DNA from: Pseudomonas tumuqii
GTDB lineage: Bacteria > Pseudomonadota > Gammaproteobacteria > Pseudomonadales > Pseudomonadaceae
Direction: 5' to 3'
Assembly: GCF_013184545.1 (NCBI RefSeq)
Contig: NZ_JAAOJA010000001.1
Span: 744,001-808,000 of the forward strand
DNA: 64,000 nt
Shown here: in pieces, positions 46,523 to 55,077 of the stretch
How the letters are laid out: every line of letters begins with the position of its first letter
Numbering within the stretch: position 1 is the stretch's first letter
Notes under the pieces: generated by a model
What the model saw: only the letters and a program-made list of their open reading frames with translations
What the model was told of the DNA's origin: nothing
The model's database searches: none
Translations under genes and position numbers: made by a program

Positions 46523-47632
46523 ATGAACGACCCGGTAAAAGCCTTGTTTCAACCCTTCAGCCTGGGCGCGCTGGAGCTGCCGACCCGTGTGGTGATGGCG
46601 CCCATGACCCGTTCCTTCTCGCCGGGTGGGGTGCCCAACAGCAAGGTCATCGAGTACTACCGTCGCCGCGCCGCGGCTGGTGTCGGCCTGATCGTCAGCG
46701 AAGGCACCACCGTCGGCCACAAGGCCGCCAACGGTTACCCCAATGTGCCGCGCTTCTACGGCGAAGACGCCCTGGCCGGCTGGCAGAAAGTGGTCGAGGC
46801 GGTGCACGCCGAAGGCGGCAAGATCGTGCCGCAGCTGTGGCACGTGGGTAATGTGCGCAAGCTCGGCACCGAGCCGGACGCCAGCGTGCCGGGCTATGGC
46901 CCGAGCGAGAAGATCAAGGAAGGCAATGTCGTGGTCCACGGCATGACCCGGGACGACATCCAGGAAGTCATCGCCGCCTTCGCCCAGGCCGCCAAGGATG
47001 CCCAGCGCATCGGTATGGACGGCGTGGAAATCCACGGCGCCCATGGTTACCTGGTCGACCAGTTCTTCTGGGCCGGCAGCAACCAGCGCAGTGACGAATA
47101 CGGCGGCGACCTGGCCCAGCGTTCGCGCTTCGCCATCGAGCTGATCCAGGCCGTACGCGCCGCGGTCGGCCCGGATTTCCCGATCATCTTGCGCTTCTCG
47201 CAGTGGAAGCAGCAGGACTACAGCGCCCGTCTGGTGGAAACTCCGCAAGCGCTGGAAGCCTTCCTCAAGCCGCTGTCTGACGCCGGCGTGGACATCTTCC
47301 ATTGCTCGACCCGGCGTTTCTGGGAACCGGAATTCGAAGGCTCTGACCTTAACCTGGCCGGTTGGACGCGCAAGCTTACCGGCAAGCCGACCATCACCGT
47401 CGGCAGCGTCGGCCTCGATGGCGAGTTCCTGCAGTTCATGGTCAACACCGACAAGGTCGCCGAGCCGGCCAGCCTGGAAAACCTGCTGGAGCGCCTGAAC
47501 AACCAGGAATTCGACCTGGTGGCCGTGGGCCGCGCACTGCTGGTCGACCCGGATTGGGCACTCAAGGTGCGCGAAGGCCGCGAGCAGGACATTCTGCCGT
47601 TCAGCCGCGAGGCCCTGACCACGCTGGTCTGA
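46523..47632 (+). CDS. nemA: Ene-reductase of the Old Yellow Enzyme family (NemA-like)
   Basis: FMN-dependent NAD(P)H:alkene reductase of 369 residues that reduces electrophilic enones, maleimides and nitro compounds. Landmarks: RVVMAPMTRSFSPGGVPN (FMN-binding N-terminus), QLWHVG, the substrate-binding VEIHGAHGYLVDQFFWAGSNQRSDEYGG (active-site HxxH variant), and VGRALLVDPDWALKVREG. Regulation by nemR through the shared operator is strongly suggested. The gene ends in a terminator. Confidence 0.93.
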   Translation: MNDPVKALFQPFSLGALELPTRVVMAPMTRSFSPGGVPNSKVIEYYRRRAAAGVGLIVSEGTTVGHKAANGYPNVPRFYGEDALAGWQKVVEAVHAEGGKIVPQLWHVGNVRKLGTEPDASVPGYGPSEKIKEGNVVVHGMTRDDIQEVIAAFAQAAKDAQRIGMDGVEIHGAHGYLVDQFFWAGSNQRSDEYGGDLAQRSRFAIELIQAVRAAVGPDFPIILRFSQWKQQDYSARLVETPQALEAFLKPLSDAGVDIFHCSTRRFWEPEFEGSDLNLAGWTRKLTGKPTITVGSVGLDGEFLQFMVNTDKVAEPASLENLLERLNNQEFDLVAVGRALLVDPDWALKVREGREQDILPFSREALTTLV

Positions 47633-47677
47633 TTCCCCTTTTAAGTGTGCGCTGCAAAACGGCGCAACACTCCCTCG

Positions 47678-47702
47678 GCCCCGGCACATCGGGGCTTTTT
47701 TT
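47678..47702 (+). terminator. Rho-independent terminator after nemA
   Basis: GCCCCG, a GCACAT loop, CGGGGC and seven T residues. Confidence 0.88.
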
Positions 47703-47767
47703 CGCCTTGCAGAAACACCATGGTCGGCGGCTCGTGCATCGGCGCTACGGTTTTTATGGAGAGGGGG

Positions 47768-47852
47768 CGTAGGAGCGGGCCATGCCCGCGATGCTTTGGC
47801 AGGCTTGGCCTATCGCGGCCATGGAACTGGGCGTCCCCGCCGCTCCTGCGTC
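47768..47852. repeat. Degenerate REP-like inverted repeat
   Basis: GTAGGAGCGGGCCATGCCCG and onward on the left pairs imperfectly with ATCGCGGCCATGG and CGCCGCTCCTGCG on the right. It lies between nemA and the convergent end of the siderophore operon and may help end both transcripts. Confidence 0.6.
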
Positions 47853-47863
47853 TGCTAAGCCGA

Positions 47864-49066
47864 TCAGGCCGTCGGGAGAAACAGCATCTGCGGTGGTTCG
47901 TGCATCAGAAAATCCCGGTGCGAGATGTTCCAGGCGTAGGCCCCGGCCAGCGGAAACACCAGCAGATCGCCGACCGCCAATGCCGTCACCGGCTGCTGGC
48001 TGGCCAGCACGTCCTTGGGCGTGCACAGCTGGCCGACCAGGGTCACCGGCTGATCGGTGATTTCCGCCGGCTGCCCGCCGCGCACCACCACGAAGGGATG
48101 GTCGTGGCCCTGGGCTGCTGGGGTGCGGAAGTGATGGGTGCCGCCACGGCCGATGGCGAAGTACTGGCCGTGGTTGCGTTTGATATCCAGCACCTGCATC
48201 AGGTAATAGCCGCAGGCCGCGCTGATGAAGCGGCCGATCTCGAAGCGGATGCGCACCGCGGCCATGTCCTCCTCGTCGATCAGCTGGCGCAAGCCCTGGC
48301 AGAACAGCGGCCAATCGAACGAGCGCTGGGCATCCTGATAATTGATGCCCATGCCGCCACCGACGTTGAGCAGCGACAACGGCAACCGATGCTCCGCGCA
48401 CAGCGCGCGAAAGCTGCGCATGTAGCTGCGGATCAATTGCAGGTGGGCGGCGACGTCCAGTTGATGGGACAGCAGGTGGAAATGCAGACCCTGCAACTCC
48501 AGCCAGGGCTCGTCGCGCAGCAGCGCCAGGGCTTCGCGCAGTGCCGCCTCGTCGAGGCCGAAGGGCGTGGGTTTGCCGCCCATCACCAGGCGGCTGTCCG
48601 GCGCTTCGGCGAGCTTCAGGTTCAGTCGCAGCAGCACCGGCGCACGCTGGCCCCGGGCGGCGGCGATGCGCGCCAGGCGGCGCAGTTCGTTGAGGCTTTC
48701 GACGTGGAAGGCATCGACGTTGCAGTCCATGGCGGCCGCCAGTTCGCTGTCGAGCTTGCCGGGCCCGCCGAAGATCAGCGGCTGCTCTGGGCAGTGCTGA
48801 TAGAGCCAGCGCAGCTCGCCGCCGGAGGCCGCTTCGAAGCCATCCACCAATGGCGCCAGGGTGTGCAGGATCGGCGCCTCGGGGTTGGCCTTGGCGGCAT
48901 AGAACAGCTCGCAGTTGGCCGGCAGCAGGGCGCGCATGGCGCGGACATGCTTGGCGAGCGCGTCGAGGTCATAGAGATAGGCGCACAGCGGCTCCTGCTG
49001 CTCTTGCTCCTGCTGCTGGGCGCGCAAGCGGGCGATGGCCTGCTCGATCCGTGGCGGCAGGCTCAT
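47864..49066 (-). CDS. pvsE: PLP-dependent decarboxylase, PvsE-like (siderophore)
   Basis: Fold-type III decarboxylase of 400 residues, related to diaminopimelate and ornithine decarboxylases but in a siderophore cluster. The PLP lysine is in LFYAAKANPEAPIL (about residue 56), the glycine-rich phosphate loop is NVGGGMGINYQDA, and the catalytic Cys region is LVGQLCTPKDVLA. In vibrioferrin synthesis PvsE forms the ethanolamine part by decarboxylating a serine-derived unit; the same is inferred here. A Gln/Glu-rich stretch (AQQQEQEQQEP, about 16-26) is unusual. The ATG overlaps the stop of the preceding synthetase (ATGA). Last gene of the operon. Confidence 0.85.
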   Translation of the reverse strand: MSLPPRIEQAIARLRAQQQEQEQQEPLCAYLYDLDALAKHVRAMRALLPANCELFYAAKANPEAPILHTLAPLVDGFEAASGGELRWLYQHCPEQPLIFGGPGKLDSELAAAMDCNVDAFHVESLNELRRLARIAAARGQRAPVLLRLNLKLAEAPDSRLVMGGKPTPFGLDEAALREALALLRDEPWLELQGLHFHLLSHQLDVAAHLQLIRSYMRSFRALCAEHRLPLSLLNVGGGMGINYQDAQRSFDWPLFCQGLRQLIDEEDMAAVRIRFEIGRFISAACGYYLMQVLDIKRNHGQYFAIGRGGTHHFRTPAAQGHDHPFVVVRGGQPAEITDQPVTLVGQLCTPKDVLASQQPVTALAVGDLLVFPLAGAYAWNISHRDFLMHEPPQMLFLPTA

Positions 49067-50829
49067 GGTTGTTGCCCCAGGCGCGCGGCCGTCAGCGGGT
49101 TGGGCAGGGCGGTGTAACCGGCCTCGCGGTCGGCGCGCAGCAACAGGCGGGTCATGAAGTTTTCCTTGCTCGGCAGCGGCGCCCCGGCGCACAGCTCGCG
49201 CAGGGCGTGCGGGTCGCCGAGCTGCCGGCAGTGGCGTTCCAGCAGCTCGGCGATCTGCCGCCACAGGCGCTTTTCCAGGTCGGCGTCGGTACCCGCCAGG
49301 TGGAAGATCGCCTCGCCCAGGTTGTTCACCAGGGCGCAGTAGGCCACGCGCTTCCAGGCCTTGTCGGCGTCGTAATACAGCGAGGCGCGGGTGCGTTCGC
49401 CGAGGTGGCCGAGTTGCTCGGGCGTCCAGTGGCCGGGCACCAACTTGGTGCCTTCGAGGTCGCGAATCCATACACGGCAGGGCAGGCCGTCGGCGTCGAA
49501 ACCGAGCAGGGTGTTCTGCAGGTGCGGTTCCAGCACCACGCCGCGGCGGAACAGGCAATGCAGTACGCCGCCGAGCAATTGTTCGGCATAGCCGTCGAGC
49601 CAGCGCAGGGCGGCTTCGGCGTAGTCGACACCGAGCCGCGCAGCACAGCGTTGCACCTGGGCCTGGCAGACGCTGTGGCCGTCCAGGGTCCAGGTGAACA
49701 GGGCCATGGCCACCTGCGGCTGGTAGCGTTGGCGGCTGGCCGCGTCGAGGTTCTGGCGGTAGAGGATGCCGAAGCATTCGGTGACTTCACGGGCCTGCTC
49801 CAGGTTGCCGAGGGCGCTCAGGTCGAGGGTGCTGGCGGCCGGTTCCGGCATCAGTTCGAAGCCCGGCTGCAGCTCGGCCAATTCGTCCATCAGCGGCTGC
49901 AGCAATTGAGTCAGGGCGACCGCGCTGTCGAGCTCGTACCAGGCATTCTTGCGCACGCAGTTGGTCAACCGCACATGCACCGAGAACTTGAGGAAGTAGG
50001 CCAGGTCGGGGTGATAGAGGGTGCGCACCGAGGAGGTCGGGTACAGCGCCAGGCCCTGTTGTCCCAGGTGCTCGAGCAGGCCGAGCTGCTGAGCGCGGCG
50101 CACCAGCGGGTCGGCCAATACACGTTCGACTTCCCAGGGGTGGCAGGGGTAGAGGTCGTCGCGCCCGCACAGCTGCTGTAGGGTCGCGCGCGGGTCCTGG
50201 CCCTGATGGCGGATCAGCGCCGGATCGACGCGGAACCAATGCAGGGCGAATTGCGCGCCGACTTCCGGCGAGCAGGCCAGCAGGTCGGCGTGGGACACGC
50301 CTTCGCGGCTTTTCGGCGTCGGGTGCAGGGCATGCCCCCAGATCTGGTGCTGCTCCGAGGCCAGCAGGCTGTCGCTAGGCTCCTGGTTGGCCGCGCCGGC
50401 ATGGCGCAGAAAGGTCCGGGTGATTTGCAGGCTGTTGTCGATCTGTTGCAGCAGTTCGCCATGACGCTCCGGGCCGTTCAGCGGCGCGAGCAACAGGCGC
50501 GCCAGATCGCCGGCGTTGAGCGGATGCCAGCCCTGGCCGTTGCGTTTCAGATAGGGCGCACTGACGAAGCGGCAGCGGCCGAGCACGCTGGTGCGCTCGC
50601 TGCGCAGCACCAGCCGCTCGCCTTGTGGCAGGCGGATACTGACGCAGCGCCCGGCGAGCTGGCGCAGGCTCATCGGCAAATCCTGCGCCTGGCAATCGAG
50701 GTCCGCTTCGCCGCGTGGCAGGGCGTATTCGCGCAGGTAACAGTTGAGCAGGCTTTCGATGGCGTGGCGCTGGGCGTCGCCGTCGAGGGCGTGTTCATGT
50801 GAGGACAGGCTGTTCAGGGCAAAATTCAT
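49063..50829 (-). CDS. pvsD: NIS siderophore synthetase, PvsD-like (IucA/IucC family)
   Basis: ATP-dependent synthetase of 588 residues that adenylates a carboxylate, usually of citrate, and condenses it with an amine or alcohol. IucA/IucC motifs are YPCHPWEVERVL (about 217-228), SSVRTLYHP, VHVRLTNCVRKNAW and VLEPHLQNTLL. The C-terminal FhuF-like region follows. In vibrioferrin PvsD acts on citrate and serine. The ATG at 50829 overlaps the exporter stop by ATGA; the frame is open to 50886 but the overlap and the MNFALNSLSS start favour 50829. Confidence 0.88.
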   Translation of the reverse strand: MNFALNSLSSHEHALDGDAQRHAIESLLNCYLREYALPRGEADLDCQAQDLPMSLRQLAGRCVSIRLPQGERLVLRSERTSVLGRCRFVSAPYLKRNGQGWHPLNAGDLARLLLAPLNGPERHGELLQQIDNSLQITRTFLRHAGAANQEPSDSLLASEQHQIWGHALHPTPKSREGVSHADLLACSPEVGAQFALHWFRVDPALIRHQGQDPRATLQQLCGRDDLYPCHPWEVERVLADPLVRRAQQLGLLEHLGQQGLALYPTSSVRTLYHPDLAYFLKFSVHVRLTNCVRKNAWYELDSAVALTQLLQPLMDELAELQPGFELMPEPAASTLDLSALGNLEQAREVTECFGILYRQNLDAASRQRYQPQVAMALFTWTLDGHSVCQAQVQRCAARLGVDYAEAALRWLDGYAEQLLGGVLHCLFRRGVVLEPHLQNTLLGFDADGLPCRVWIRDLEGTKLVPGHWTPEQLGHLGERTRASLYYDADKAWKRVAYCALVNNLGEAIFHLAGTDADLEKRLWRQIAELLERHCRQLGDPHALRELCAGAPLPSKENFMTRLLLRADREAGYTALPNPLTAARLGQQP

Positions 50830-51971
50830 GCTGGAAGCTCCCGTGGAAAGAGGACTAACGGACGCGCCAACAACAGTGCCGCGCAAGCGGCCACACAGGC
50901 GACGAGGAAGGGTGAAGCGCTACCGTAGTGCTGGCTGGCCAGGCCCGCCGCGAGGCCGGCGACGCTGCCGGCCCATTTGCCGCTGGCATCGAACCAGCCG
51001 AACAGGCGCCCGGCTGCGCCCTGGCGGCGGCGTTGGCTGAGGCAGCGGTGCAAGCCGACGAAGCCGAGCAACATGCCGGCGCCGCTGAGCAGGCGCAGGG
51101 CGAAGAGCAACTCCGCCTGGCTGCTGAAGAATTGCAGGGCGTTGCCCAGGGCCAGTAGCAGCAGGCCGGCGAGCAAGGTGTTGCTGGTCTGTCGCTGGAC
51201 CCAGGGCAAGGCCAACAGATAGACCAGATGCGGCAGGCTGTAGAGCAGGCCGATCAGCGCGTCGTTAGCCAGTCCCAGGCCTTCGCCGTAGGGGATGAAG
51301 TAGGGCAGGGTCACCACCATGGCGAAGCTGAACAGGAACTGCACCCCGAGCAGGCGCAGCAAATCCGCCGGCAGCTCGGCGAGCCTGCCCGTCGCCTCGG
51401 CGGTGCTCGGTTTGGGCTGCGGCGTATCGACCGGCAACGGCACAATCAGCAGCAACGCCAGCAACGGCAGCCAGGCCAGGTAGCGATACAGTTCCAGGCC
51501 CATGCCCTGGGCCGTGAGCAGGCCGAGCAGGATCGGCCCGCTGATCAAGGCCAGGCGCGCCGAGTACTGGGTCCAGTTCAGCGCGCGCGACAGCTCGCCC
51601 TCGGTCAATTGGGTCGCCAGGTAGGCATTGGAGGCCGCCATGGCGCCGCCGAAGCTGCCCTGGATGATCAGCGCCAGGACGAACAGTTCCAGGTTGGGGC
51701 TGAAGCCGGCCAGCAGAAAGCCGCCGAACAGTCCGGCATGGGCGCGCAGCAGCGACAGGCGACAGCCGTGCTTATCGGCGAAATGCCCCCACAGCGGCGC
51801 CGCCAGCGCGGTGCACAGGGTCGGCAGGACGAACAGCACGCCAATGCTCCAGAGCGGCGCATCCGGCGCCAGATCGGCGAGGATGCGCGGCATGAACAGC
51901 GGAATCCCCAGCGCGGTGAACGCCGAGAGGTAGTGGCCGAGCAGGACGCTGGCGATCAGTCGACGCTGCAT
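50826..51971 (-). CDS. pvsC: MFS siderophore exporter, PvsC-like
   Basis: Major facilitator membrane protein of 381 residues with about twelve helices. The MFS loop motif appears as GHFADKHGCRLSLLRAH (about residues 62-78). Its position between two NIS synthetases is that of pvsC in the vibrioferrin operon, so export of the finished siderophore is the likely role. Its start overlaps the end of the PvsB-like gene by 16 bases. Confidence 0.85.
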   Translation of the reverse strand: MQRRLIASVLLGHYLSAFTALGIPLFMPRILADLAPDAPLWSIGVLFVLPTLCTALAAPLWGHFADKHGCRLSLLRAHAGLFGGFLLAGFSPNLELFVLALIIQGSFGGAMAASNAYLATQLTEGELSRALNWTQYSARLALISGPILLGLLTAQGMGLELYRYLAWLPLLALLLIVPLPVDTPQPKPSTAEATGRLAELPADLLRLLGVQFLFSFAMVVTLPYFIPYGEGLGLANDALIGLLYSLPHLVYLLALPWVQRQTSNTLLAGLLLLALGNALQFFSSQAELLFALRLLSGAGMLLGFVGLHRCLSQRRRQGAAGRLFGWFDASGKWAGSVAGLAAGLASQHYGSASPFLVACVAACAALLLARPLVLFPRELPA

Positions 51972-53746
51972 GGAACCTCCAGCAGGAAGTTCGCCGCGCT
52001 GTAGCCATAGAACTTGTTGATGTCCGCAGCGCCCCCCCCTTCTTTATTCAAGCGATCTTTGCTGAACAGGCTGCCGGCGCTGAGCAGGTATTTCACCGGC
52101 AGGAGCGGGCTGTCGAGCAGAAAGCGCCGCGCCTCGGCAGTGGGCAAGCCTTCGCGCTGGAGCTGGTCGAGGCAGCTGTCGAGCTGTTCGCGCAGGTTGG
52201 CGTAGAGCTGCGCGCGTGGCGCCAGGCCGGCGCTGGCGATGGCCTCCAGCGGCGCGACCAGGTTGAGTTGCAGGGTGATGGTGCAGAACATTTCCGCCAG
52301 GGCCTGGAAACCGTCGACGCGGATGCGCTCGTCACGCAGCGCCGCGGGCCATTGCGCCAGGTCTGGGCAGGCGGCGGCGAAGCGCTCGGGCCACAGGCGC
52401 GCCGAGTCGTTGTCCTTCATCAGCAGGCGCAGCGGTTGGTCCGCCTCGAAAATCAGCACGGCGTTCTGTTGATTGGCCTCCAGGGCGATGCCGTAGCCCA
52501 GCCACAGGCGCAGATGCACCTGCAACAGCAGCTCTAGGTAGTCGTCCAGCCAGCCGTGCAAGTCGCCGCCGTAGAAGCGCTCGACCAGTTGCTGGATAAA
52601 CAGCCGGCCATCCGCCAGCGGGCTTGCCAGGGCGGCCACCGGCACCAGGGTGGCGGCGCTCAGCTCGCCGGGGTAGCGGCGCACGATATAGGCCAGGTGG
52701 CGTTGTTCGGCGGCATGCCCGCCATGCTGCTCGTCCACGTGCAGGTAGCGCCGGCCCAGCTCGGGGTCGCGGGCGGCCAGGGTTTGCAGACAGGTCTGGA
52801 ACCAGTGGCCGTCATACAGGGTGCTGGGTTTGATCAGGCGCAGGTTGCGCGCGCCGAGGGTGCGCACCAGCAGCGGCAACTTGATATGCAGGTCGGGCTG
52901 TTGCACCAGCGCCACCGTGCGCACCGACAAGGTCGGCTCAACCTCCAGCGCCGTCAGCGGCGCCTTGATCGCGCCCTCGGGCAGGCCGTGGCTGTCCAGT
53001 TCGGCCCAGGTCAGCGGATGCACCGGCAGCAATGCATGGCTGCTCGCCAGGCTGTCGGCCAGCCCCAGCTCGTTGAAACTCGGCCAATCTGCCGGCGGCG
53101 CGCTGCTCAGGCTCAGCGCGCTGTGCGGCAGGGCCAGCCAGTTGAGACGAAAGCGCGGGGCGAATTCCGGGGCGTAGGCCTTGAGCGCGGCCGCGTCGAA
53201 ACCGCTCTTGGCCCGCGCGGTGGGATAGAAGGGGTGGTCGAGGTAGCTGGCCAGACGGTCGATGCCGAGCAGCCGCTGGCCCCAGTCGGCCTGCTCGAGC
53301 ACTCGAGCGAGGCGCGGTGCGTGCTGTCGATAGGCGGCGCGACAGAGCTTGCGCTGCGCCACCGCACAGTCGGCCTCCTCTCGGTAATCGGCGAACAGCA
53401 CCAGGCTGGCGCCATCGAGGCCAGTGCCGAGGTGCTCCAGCCAGCGCGGATAGCCTTGCTCCACGCACACCCGCTCGCCGCGCCGGAATAGCCAGCTATC
53501 GCCGAGTGCGCTGAGCGGCTGCAACGCGCCGCCCCGGCGCACCGGCAGCCAGAGCTCGCCGTCGAGCAGATGGCCGATGCACAGCCACAGCGCCGCCGGC
53601 GCCTGCGGCCAATGCGTGGCGAGTTCGGCCGGCAATGCGTGCGCCTGGCCCTGGCTGACCAGGCCGCGGATATCCTCGCGCAGGCAGCAGTCGATGATGC
53701 GTTGGCCGATGACCGCCTGATCGGCGTCGCGCTGCGGCCCGTTCAT
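51956..53746 (-). CDS. pvsB: NIS siderophore synthetase, PvsB-like (IucA/IucC family)
   Basis: Second NIS synthetase, 596 residues. Recognisable motifs are LLPVHPLTWAEL (about 245-256), PTLSVRTVALV, IKLPLLVRTLGARNLRLIK and EANQQNAVLIF. In the last of these the His of the usual ExHxQN motif is replaced by Asn. In vibrioferrin the two synthetases add different groups to citrate; PvsB is thought to install the alanine and 2-oxoglutarate-derived part. Overlaps pvsA by ATGA and pvsC by 16 bases. Confidence 0.85.
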   Translation of the reverse strand: MNGPQRDADQAVIGQRIIDCCLREDIRGLVSQGQAHALPAELATHWPQAPAALWLCIGHLLDGELWLPVRRGGALQPLSALGDSWLFRRGERVCVEQGYPRWLEHLGTGLDGASLVLFADYREEADCAVAQRKLCRAAYRQHAPRLARVLEQADWGQRLLGIDRLASYLDHPFYPTARAKSGFDAAALKAYAPEFAPRFRLNWLALPHSALSLSSAPPADWPSFNELGLADSLASSHALLPVHPLTWAELDSHGLPEGAIKAPLTALEVEPTLSVRTVALVQQPDLHIKLPLLVRTLGARNLRLIKPSTLYDGHWFQTCLQTLAARDPELGRRYLHVDEQHGGHAAEQRHLAYIVRRYPGELSAATLVPVAALASPLADGRLFIQQLVERFYGGDLHGWLDDYLELLLQVHLRLWLGYGIALEANQQNAVLIFEADQPLRLLMKDNDSARLWPERFAAACPDLAQWPAALRDERIRVDGFQALAEMFCTITLQLNLVAPLEAIASAGLAPRAQLYANLREQLDSCLDQLQREGLPTAEARRFLLDSPLLPVKYLLSAGSLFSKDRLNKEGGGAADINKFYGYSAANFLLEVPCSVD

Positions 53747-54960
53747 ACCAGTTCCCAGTGCAGGTCGGCGATGGTCGCGGCGAAGCGCGCGTCCAGGCTG
53801 GCGGCATCCGGGGCGATCAGCCGCAGCACGCCGAGGTAATCCTTGTTCGAGTGGCTCAGGCGCACTTGGTCGCCGACCTGGCGCAGGGCGCGGTAGTCGC
53901 TCCAGTGACCGTCCTGTTGCTCGGCGACACTGGCGGCGGCCCTTTGCACGCGGCCCGATTTTTCGGCGACCAGGTAGTGCACCAGGGCCGCAGAGTCGCT
54001 GCCTTGCAGCGCTTGCAGTGGCTCGCCCAGATGCACGGCGAGGATGCGTTCGAACCAGCCCTGCGGCAGCAGGCGCTCGAGGAGGAATTCACGGCCGTCG
54101 CCGATGCTGCGGTAGTTGATCTCGACCAGCACCGGGCCGCTGGCGGTGAGGATGAATTCGCTGTGGCAAACGCCGAAGTTGATGCCGAACGCGGCCACCT
54201 GGGCCAGCGCCGCGCCGCGTTGCGCGCTGCTGATCGGGCCGTTCCAGCGCGCCGCCAGCTCGACGAAGTGCGGCGCCGGCGACAGGCTGACATCGAAGCC
54301 GCCGATGGCTTGCAGCGTATGGCCGTCGCCGAGGGTCTCCAGGGTGAACAGCGGGCCTTCGAGGTAGGCTTCGAGCAGCAGACTGCGGTTGCCGTGCTGC
54401 TGCCAGAACTGCGCGCAATAGTCGGCCAGCTCGGCGGCGTTATGACACAGGCGCACGTCCAGGCTGGCGACGCCTTCGCGCGGCTTGGCCACCAGCGGGT
54501 AGGGCGCGTCGCCCGGCGGTTCGGCGCCTGGCGTCAGGACCTGGAACCAGAGGCTGGGCAGGCCCAGGCGTTGCAGGCGTTCGCGCATCGCCGCCTTGTT
54601 CTTCGCCGCGTAGCACAGCCGCCAATCCTTGCCGGGGCAGCCGAACAGTTCGGCGACCAGCGCGGTGCTGGTCTGCAGGTGATCGCTGTTGGAAAACACC
54701 GCCGCCGGGCGCAGGTCATGGGCGTTGAGCAGCTCGACCACCGCCAGCGGGTTGAACACGTCGCACTCGAGAATCTGCAGACCCTCGGCCGGATAGTCGG
54801 CGGCGGCGAGTTGCCGGCGATGCTCCTGGGCCTGGTCGGTGATCAGTACCAACGGCTGGCCACGCTTGCTCGCGGCGGGCAAAAAACCCTCGGTGACGGC
54901 GAGGTGGACGATGTGACTGAGGATGACGATGGGCCGTTGTTGTGCAGTCCTGCTGTGCAT
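53743..54960 (-). CDS. pvsA: ATP-grasp ligase, PvsA-like
   Basis: ATP-grasp ligase of 405 residues. The ATP-binding lysines lie in YAAKNKAAMRERLQRLGLP and PLVAKPREGVASLDVRL, and the metal-binding end is PVLVEINYRSIGDGREFLLERLL (about residues 283-305). In the vibrioferrin pathway PvsA is a D-Ala-D-Ala-ligase-type enzyme. The start at 54960 has AAGGAG eight bases upstream; the frame is open to 55053. First of the five overlapping biosynthesis genes. Confidence 0.85.
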   Translation of the reverse strand: MHSRTAQQRPIVILSHIVHLAVTEGFLPAASKRGQPLVLITDQAQEHRRQLAAADYPAEGLQILECDVFNPLAVVELLNAHDLRPAAVFSNSDHLQTSTALVAELFGCPGKDWRLCYAAKNKAAMRERLQRLGLPSLWFQVLTPGAEPPGDAPYPLVAKPREGVASLDVRLCHNAAELADYCAQFWQQHGNRSLLLEAYLEGPLFTLETLGDGHTLQAIGGFDVSLSPAPHFVELAARWNGPISSAQRGAALAQVAAFGINFGVCHSEFILTASGPVLVEINYRSIGDGREFLLERLLPQGWFERILAVHLGEPLQALQGSDSAALVHYLVAEKSGRVQRAAASVAEQQDGHWSDYRALRQVGDQVRLSHSNKDYLGVLRLIAPDAASLDARFAATIADLHWELV

Positions 54961-55039
54961 GGCGTGTCTCCTTGGGGCAGCCGCCTCCCGTCCGAGTCGT
55001 CGATGACGACCGGGTGCGGGTGGCGGGGGTTGGGGTAAT

Positions 55040-55059
55040 GGCCCCCAGAACAAGGGGCC
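55040..55059. repeat. Hairpin between receptor and pvsA
   Basis: GGCCCC (55040-55045) and GGGGCC (55054-55059) form a 6-bp stem with an 8-base loop in the 117-base gap between the receptor and pvsA genes. It might attenuate readthrough or stabilise the receptor mRNA, but no T run follows. Confidence 0.4.
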
Positions 55060-55077
55060 GAGGTGTGAATGGATGGA

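Noticed and set aside
49067..49777. Longer start for the PvsE-like gene giving 637 residues
   Set aside because: The extension lies in the PvsD gene and reads as arginine- and proline-rich frame-shadow sequence. The 4-base overlap at 49063-49066 and normal family length fix the start at 49066.
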